The translations under genes were made by a program, and so were the position numbers. Shown piece after piece: positions 6,968 to 10,121 of a stretch of DNA of 10,121 nt (its first letter is position 1; each line of letters opens with the position of its first letter). The stretch covers positions 1 through 10,121 of the forward strand of contig CAJBHN010000116.1 in assembly GCA_903952805.1 (NCBI GenBank). The letters are read 5' to 3'. The stretch is from an uncultured Myxococcales bacterium. Lineage in GTDB: Bacteria > Myxococcota > UBA727 > VGSZ01. Below the pieces are notes generated by a model. The model saw only the letters and a list, made by a program, of their open reading frames with translations, was not told the DNA's origin and did not search any database.

Positions 6968-7583
6968 CCGCATCAGCTCACGTGACAGCCTCGATATCCT
7001 GCTGGGTATCGTCGTCGTCGTTGCCGTCGCCATGGTTGACGTCGGCTGCCTCACCACCAACCCCGCCGCTTCTGCCTACCCCACCGGTGAGGAACTCACG
7101 GTGACGAGCCGCGGCGACGACTATGGATTCACACAAGGCAGTCGCCCCATCGACGAACAGGACTTCTACCACGTCGCCGGCGACGCCGGTGCCGTCGCCA
7201 CCATCCGACAGCGACGTCGCGTCCTCGTCGGCGACCAGTTGGCCTGGCAGGCGGTCGGACTCGCGAGCATCGGCGGCATCGTCGTTGGTGGTGGGGTCAT
7301 GGCCGGCGGCATCGTGTGGACGTCGGAGTCTGGTCCCGTCGGCCTGCTGGCCCTGCTGCCCGGGGTTGGCCTGCTGATGGGCAGCGTCATCGCGGTGCCC
7401 CTGGCCTACGTCTACGCCGACGACGCCGCCGGCATGATGTCGTCACCGGTGCTGTCCCGGTCGCGGGCCGTGTCGGCGGCCAAGCGCTACAACCAACGCC
7501 TGGATGCCGATGGCGCCGACCGCCCTCGACGACGACCGCGGCGACCGCGACTCCCGCCCGGCAAACGCACGCGGCGGGCCTGA
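6951..7583 (+). CDS. Hypothetical membrane protein with Arg-rich tail
   Basis: Not recognised; 210 residues. The N-terminal hydrophobic segment at about 14-32 (LDILLGIVVVVAVAMVDVG) ends at Cys33. It looks like a lipoprotein signal or signal anchor, but Asp30 at position -3 does not fit the usual lipobox. A polar stretch of about 65 residues follows (34-98, including RQRRR at 86-90). Two closely spaced hydrophobic, Gly-rich helices come next at about 101-123 (AVGLASIGGIVVGGGVMAGG) and 128-155 (LLALLPGVGLLMGSVIAVPL). A cytoplasmic-looking C-terminal part contains AAKRYNQRLDADG and an extremely Arg/Pro-rich end (RPRRRPRRPRLPPGKRTRRA). The GTG start is supported by CAGGAA 7 nt upstream; the ATG at 7032 would remove the hydrophobic N-terminus. 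The 17-base overlap with the kinase gene implies coupled translation, so it may be a partner or substrate of the kinase. This is inferred from position only. The stop codon lies in the loop of a strong hairpin. Confidence 0.78.
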   Translation: MSWEPDRISSRDSLDILLGIVVVVAVAMVDVGCLTTNPAASAYPTGEELTVTSRGDDYGFTQGSRPIDEQDFYHVAGDAGAVATIRQRRRVLVGDQLAWQAVGLASIGGIVVGGGVMAGGIVWTSESGPVGLLALLPGVGLLMGSVIAVPLAYVYADDAAGMMSSPVLSRSRAVSAAKRYNQRLDADGADRPRRRPRRPRLPPGKRTRRA

Positions 7584-7592
7584 GCCCGCCGC
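7571..7592. terminator. GC-rich hairpin at the convergent gene ends
   Basis: GCGGCGGGC (7571-7579) and GCCCGCCGC (7584-7592) form a perfect 9-bp stem around a four-base loop, CTGA, which contains the stop codon of the membrane-protein gene. It sits between convergent genes and is symmetrical, so it could end transcription from both sides. There is no T-run on either side, so classical intrinsic termination is uncertain; an mRNA 3'-end barrier is equally likely. Confidence 0.5.
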
Positions 7593-7612
7593 AGCGTTCG
7601 ACCGCAACGCTG
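7592..7612. terminator. Second hairpin in the convergent gap
   Basis: CAGCGTT (7592-7598) and AACGCTG (7606-7612) form a perfect 7-bp stem with a 7-base loop. It directly abuts the stronger hairpin before it, sharing base 7592, and lies 13 bases before the end of secA. Together the two fill most of the 42-base gap between the convergent stop codons. Confidence 0.4.
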
Positions 7613-7625
7613 GGTCACGCCTGGA

Positions 7626-10121
7626 TCAGCGGCGCTTCTCGGTCTTGCGCTTCTGGGCTTCCAGACGACGACGCTCGGCGCGGTTCACGGCGTTGCCGTC
7701 GTCGCCGTCGTCGGCGGCCGCCCGCTGGAGTTCCTCGCGCAGGCTGGCGCGAGCCGGCAGGGGTTTGGCCGACGACGACGAAGAAGAAGAAGAAGAAGAA
7801 GGCGCCGCGGTCGACGATACCGTCGACGACCGCGCGGTCGGTGCCGAAGACGCCGTCGACGCCGTCGACGTCGACACATGCAAGCTGCCCGCGACGCTGG
7901 CGTTGGCGCCGATGCTGTAGCCCCCGCCGGCGGTGGCGGTGGCGACCGGCCGCGGCGCTGACGGCGCCGCCGCTGACGACGTTGGCTGGGCCTGGGGCGT
8001 GGGGGCGATGGCTGAGCGGGTATTGGCGCGCTGGTTCACCTTGCGGCTGGCAGCACGGCGAAGCTCACGTTCAGCGCGCAGCCGCTCCAGCTCGGCCTCG
8101 CCCTCTTCGCGGCGCACGACCTGGGCCTTGAAGACCTTGTCGAGGGTCTCGTCGCGCACCCGGGCCTTCATGCCGATGAACAGGTTGTAGCCCTCCTTCT
8201 TGTACTCCTGCTTGGGGTCCTTCTGGCCGTAGCTGCGCAGATGGATGCCCTCGCGCAGGTGGTCCATCGTCGACAGGTGCTGCTTCCAGGCCTCGTCGAT
8301 GACCTGCAGGTACAGAAAAGACTCGATCTGCCGCAGGATGTCTGGCCCGAGGGCTTTTTCCTTCTCGTCATAAAAGCGCTGGGCCGCCTGGAAGCATTTG
8401 TCCATGATCTCGTCGCGGTCGCGGGAGTTGTTGAGGTCGACGGCGACGCCGAGGACCTCCATCATGTCGCGCTCGACGTCCCTGGGCTTCCACTCCGACG
8501 GTTGGGCCTTCTCGGGGCACGCCGCCATGCTGCTGGCGATGATGGCCTCTTCGACGAGGTCGTAGACCAGCTCCTTGAGATTCTTGCCGTCGAGGATCTT
8601 GCGACGCAGGCCGTACACGGCTTTGCGCTGCTGATTCATCACGTCGTCATATTCGATGAGGTTCTTGCGGCTGTCGAAGTGCATGCCTTCGACGCGCTTT
8701 TGGGCGTCGGCAATCGACGACGTCACCATGTTGTGCTCGATGGGCTCGCCCTCCTTCATGCCGAGCATTTCCATGACGCGAACCATCTTGTCGCCCATGA
8801 AGATGCGCATGAGGTCGTCTTGCAGCGACAGATAGAAGCGTGACGAACCCGGGTCTCCTTGACGACCGGCGCGACCGCGCAGCTGGTTGTCAATGCGGCG
8901 CGATTCGTGGCGCTCGGTGCCGACGATGCGCAGGCCGCCGACGGATTTGACCTCGTCTTTGGCGATGCCGCACTCCCGTTCGTGCTTCTCGAGGGCCTCG
9001 GCGTAGTACGTGATGCTCTGCTGATAAAACGCGACGCGATCCTGGAGAATCCGCTCGCGGATTTCCTCGTAGGTGCCGGGGATGTCGCCGGGGCGGTCGC
9101 CGGAGATGTCCTCACCCAGGGTCGCCGCGGCCTGCACCGCTTCGGCCCATTCCTGCATCTTCAGCTCATAGGCAGCCAGGAACCGGCCGTCCTTGGCGTC
9201 GCGGTCGGCGAGGCGCTCGACGTTGACCAGGTCGGGGCGGCCCGTCAGGTACGCGTACTCGGCGACCTGCTCGGAGGTGCTGCCCATCCGCTCGGTGACC
9301 TCGGCGCGGGCCATGTACTCGGGGTTGCCCCCCAGCAGGATGTCGGTGCCTCGACCGGCCATGTTGGTGGCGATGGTGACCGCCCCCTTCTTGCCGGCCT
9401 GGGCGACGATGCCGGCCTCGTCCTTGTGCTTCTTGGCGTTGAGCACCTTGTGGGGGATGCCCTTCTTCTTGAGCAGCGACGCCAGCACTTCGCTCTTCTC
9501 AACAGAGACGGTGCCGACGAGCACCGGCTGACCCTTGCTATGCGAGGTGACGATGTCTTCGGCGATGGCGTCGAACTTCTCGCGCTCGGTCTTGTAGATG
9601 AGGTCCTGGTCGTCGACGCGCAGCACCTTCTTGTTGGTGGGGATGAGCACCACGTCGAGATTGTAGATCTTGGCGAATTCTTCGGCCTCGGTGTCGGCGG
9701 TGCCGGTCATGCCCGAGAGCTTGCGGTACATGCGGAAGTAGTTCTGGAACGAGACCGTCGCCAGCGTGCGGGTCTCGGGCTGCACCTTCATGCCCTCCTT
9801 GGACTCAACGGCGCCGTGCAGGCCATCGGACCAACGACGACCGTACATCAGGCGGCCGGTGTGTTCGTCGACGATGACGACCTCACCCTTTTCGATGACG
9901 TAGTCGACGTCGCGCTTGTAGAGCGTGTGGGCCCGCAGCGACTGCGTCAGTCGGTGCAGCTTCTCGATGTTGACGGGTTCGTAGAGGTTGGCGACGCCGT
10001 AGAGTTCTTCAGCACGATGGACGCCGGCCTCGGTGAAGATGACCTGGCGACCCTTCTCGTCGATCGTGTAGTGCTCATCCTTGCGCAGCATCGGCACGAT
10101 CTTGTTGGCGTGCATGTAGCC
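7626..10121 (-). CDS. secA: Protein translocase ATPase SecA, N-terminus outside window
   Basis: Motor ATPase that pushes unfolded preproteins through SecYEG at the inner membrane. 831 codons are present, from GYMHANKIV at the right edge; by comparison with E. coli SecA roughly 260-290 N-terminal residues are missing. Residues are numbered from M at 10115. Clear signatures are VDEHTGRLMYGRRWSDGLH (82-100), FQNYFRMYRKLSGMTGTADTE (123-143), the second nucleotide-binding domain with TIATNMAGRGTDILLGG (247-263), GTERHESRRIDNQLRGRAGRQGD (399-421), and the helical scaffold/wing ending DEAWKQHLSTMDHLREGIHLRSYGQKDP (607-634). Two things are unusual. About 129 residues separate LLGG from GGLRIVGTERH, against under 40 in E. 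coli. The C-terminal tail (about 690-829) is Ser/Ala/Thr/Pro-rich, has a run of ten serines, lacks the CxC...CH zinc finger and ends in a basic NRAERRRLEAQKRKTEKRR helix. It converges on the membrane-protein gene with 42 bases between stops. Identity is certain. Confidence 0.98.
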   Translation of the reverse strand, partial: GYMHANKIVPMLRKDEHYTIDEKGRQVIFTEAGVHRAEELYGVANLYEPVNIEKLHRLTQSLRAHTLYKRDVDYVIEKGEVVIVDEHTGRLMYGRRWSDGLHGAVESKEGMKVQPETRTLATVSFQNYFRMYRKLSGMTGTADTEAEEFAKIYNLDVVLIPTNKKVLRVDDQDLIYKTEREKFDAIAEDIVTSHSKGQPVLVGTVSVEKSEVLASLLKKKGIPHKVLNAKKHKDEAGIVAQAGKKGAVTIATNMAGRGTDILLGGNPEYMARAEVTERMGSTSEQVAEYAYLTGRPDLVNVERLADRDAKDGRFLAAYELKMQEWAEAVQAAATLGEDISGDRPGDIPGTYEEIRERILQDRVAFYQQSITYYAEALEKHERECGIAKDEVKSVGGLRIVGTERHESRRIDNQLRGRAGRQGDPGSSRFYLSLQDDLMRIFMGDKMVRVMEMLGMKEGEPIEHNMVTSSIADAQKRVEGMHFDSRKNLIEYDDVMNQQRKAVYGLRRKILDGKNLKELVYDLVEEAIIASSMAACPEKAQPSEWKPRDVERDMMEVLGVAVDLNNSRDRDEIMDKCFQAAQRFYDEKEKALGPDILRQIESFLYLQVIDEAWKQHLSTMDHLREGIHLRSYGQKDPKQEYKKEGYNLFIGMKARVRDETLDKVFKAQVVRREEGEAELERLRAERELRRAASRKVNQRANTRSAIAPTPQAQPTSSAAAPSAPRPVATATAGGGYSIGANASVAGSLHVSTSTASTASSAPTARSSTVSSTAAPSSSSSSSSSSAKPLPARASLREELQRAAADDGDDGNAVNRAERRRLEAQKRKTEKRR
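7771..7800. repeat. (GAC)3(GAA)7 trinucleotide tract in secA
   Basis: The plus strand reads three GAC then seven GAA triplets without interruption. On the coding (minus) strand it specifies ten consecutive serines (residues 773-782), mostly TCT, a codon otherwise little used here. Length change by slippage in units of three would keep secA in frame. Confidence 0.85.
7810..7875. repeat. Cluster of five GTCGAC palindromes in secA tail
   Basis: GTCGAC occurs at 7810, 7822, 7855, 7864 and 7870, five times in 66 bases, including a tandem 9-base GCCGTCGAC (7852-7860 and 7861-7869). It lies in the low-complexity tail of secA (Ser/Thr/Ala-rich in translation). It probably reflects repeat expansion plus the genome-wide taste for GTCGAC rather than a protein-binding array. 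Confidence 0.6.

Noticed and set aside
7027..7051. Standard lipoprotein signal of the small membrane protein
   Set aside because: The residues before Cys33 are V-D-V-G. Asp at -3 and no Leu/Ala pattern make a true lipobox doubtful, so it is described only as lipoprotein-like.
7771..7875. CRISPR-like or protein-binding repeat array
   Set aside because: Units are 3 to 9 bases with no spacers and all lie within the secA reading frame, which translates into a low-complexity tail.
7316..8131. 271-residue plus-strand open frame across the convergent gap
   Set aside because: Runs through the membrane-protein gene in another frame, both hairpins and antisense secA. The product is Arg/Pro-rich, including a lysine run from the GAA repeat.

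Overview
The window is high-GC, densely coded bacterial chromosome, probably from a Myxococcota/deltaproteobacterium-type lineage. This placement is inferred from gene content and style: a Hanks-type Ser/Thr kinase with a 'GGMAE' nucleotide loop and 'HRDVSPQN' catalytic loop, C-terminal TPR-like and cyclic-nucleotide-binding modules, and heavy GTCGAC/CGTCG-rich codon use. No rRNA, tRNA, IS element, phage gene or CRISPR array is visible. No gene-free stretch exceeds about 110 bases.

Layout. (1) Minus strand, 1-2626: valyl-tRNA synthetase (valS), missing only its C-terminal end at the left edge. (2) Minus strand, 2738-3520: an unrecognised single-span membrane protein upstream of and co-directional with valS. 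(3) A short divergent region around 3521-3606. (4) Plus strand, 3607-7583: a compact three-gene cluster. It holds an NAD kinase whose motifs resemble the mitochondrial NADK2 type rather than ordinary bacterial NadK; a 762-residue Ser/Thr kinase carrying two tandem cyclic-nucleotide-binding domains; and a small membrane protein whose GTG start overlaps the kinase stop. (5) A 42-base convergent gap with two adjacent hairpins. (6) Minus strand, 7626 to the right edge: the C-terminal three quarters of SecA, with a large internal insertion and a Ser/Ala/Thr-rich tail in place of the usual zinc finger.

valS and secA are housekeeping genes (translation and Sec-dependent export). The part most worth a second look is the plus-strand cluster. 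It places an NADPH-producing enzyme beside a kinase that looks like a rearranged, bacterial counterpart of cGMP/cAMP-dependent protein kinase, followed by a translationally coupled membrane protein. A cyclic-nucleotide-responsive phosphorylation module linked to NAD(P) metabolism or to a membrane target is a reasonable hypothesis. It rests on domain reading and gene order only.
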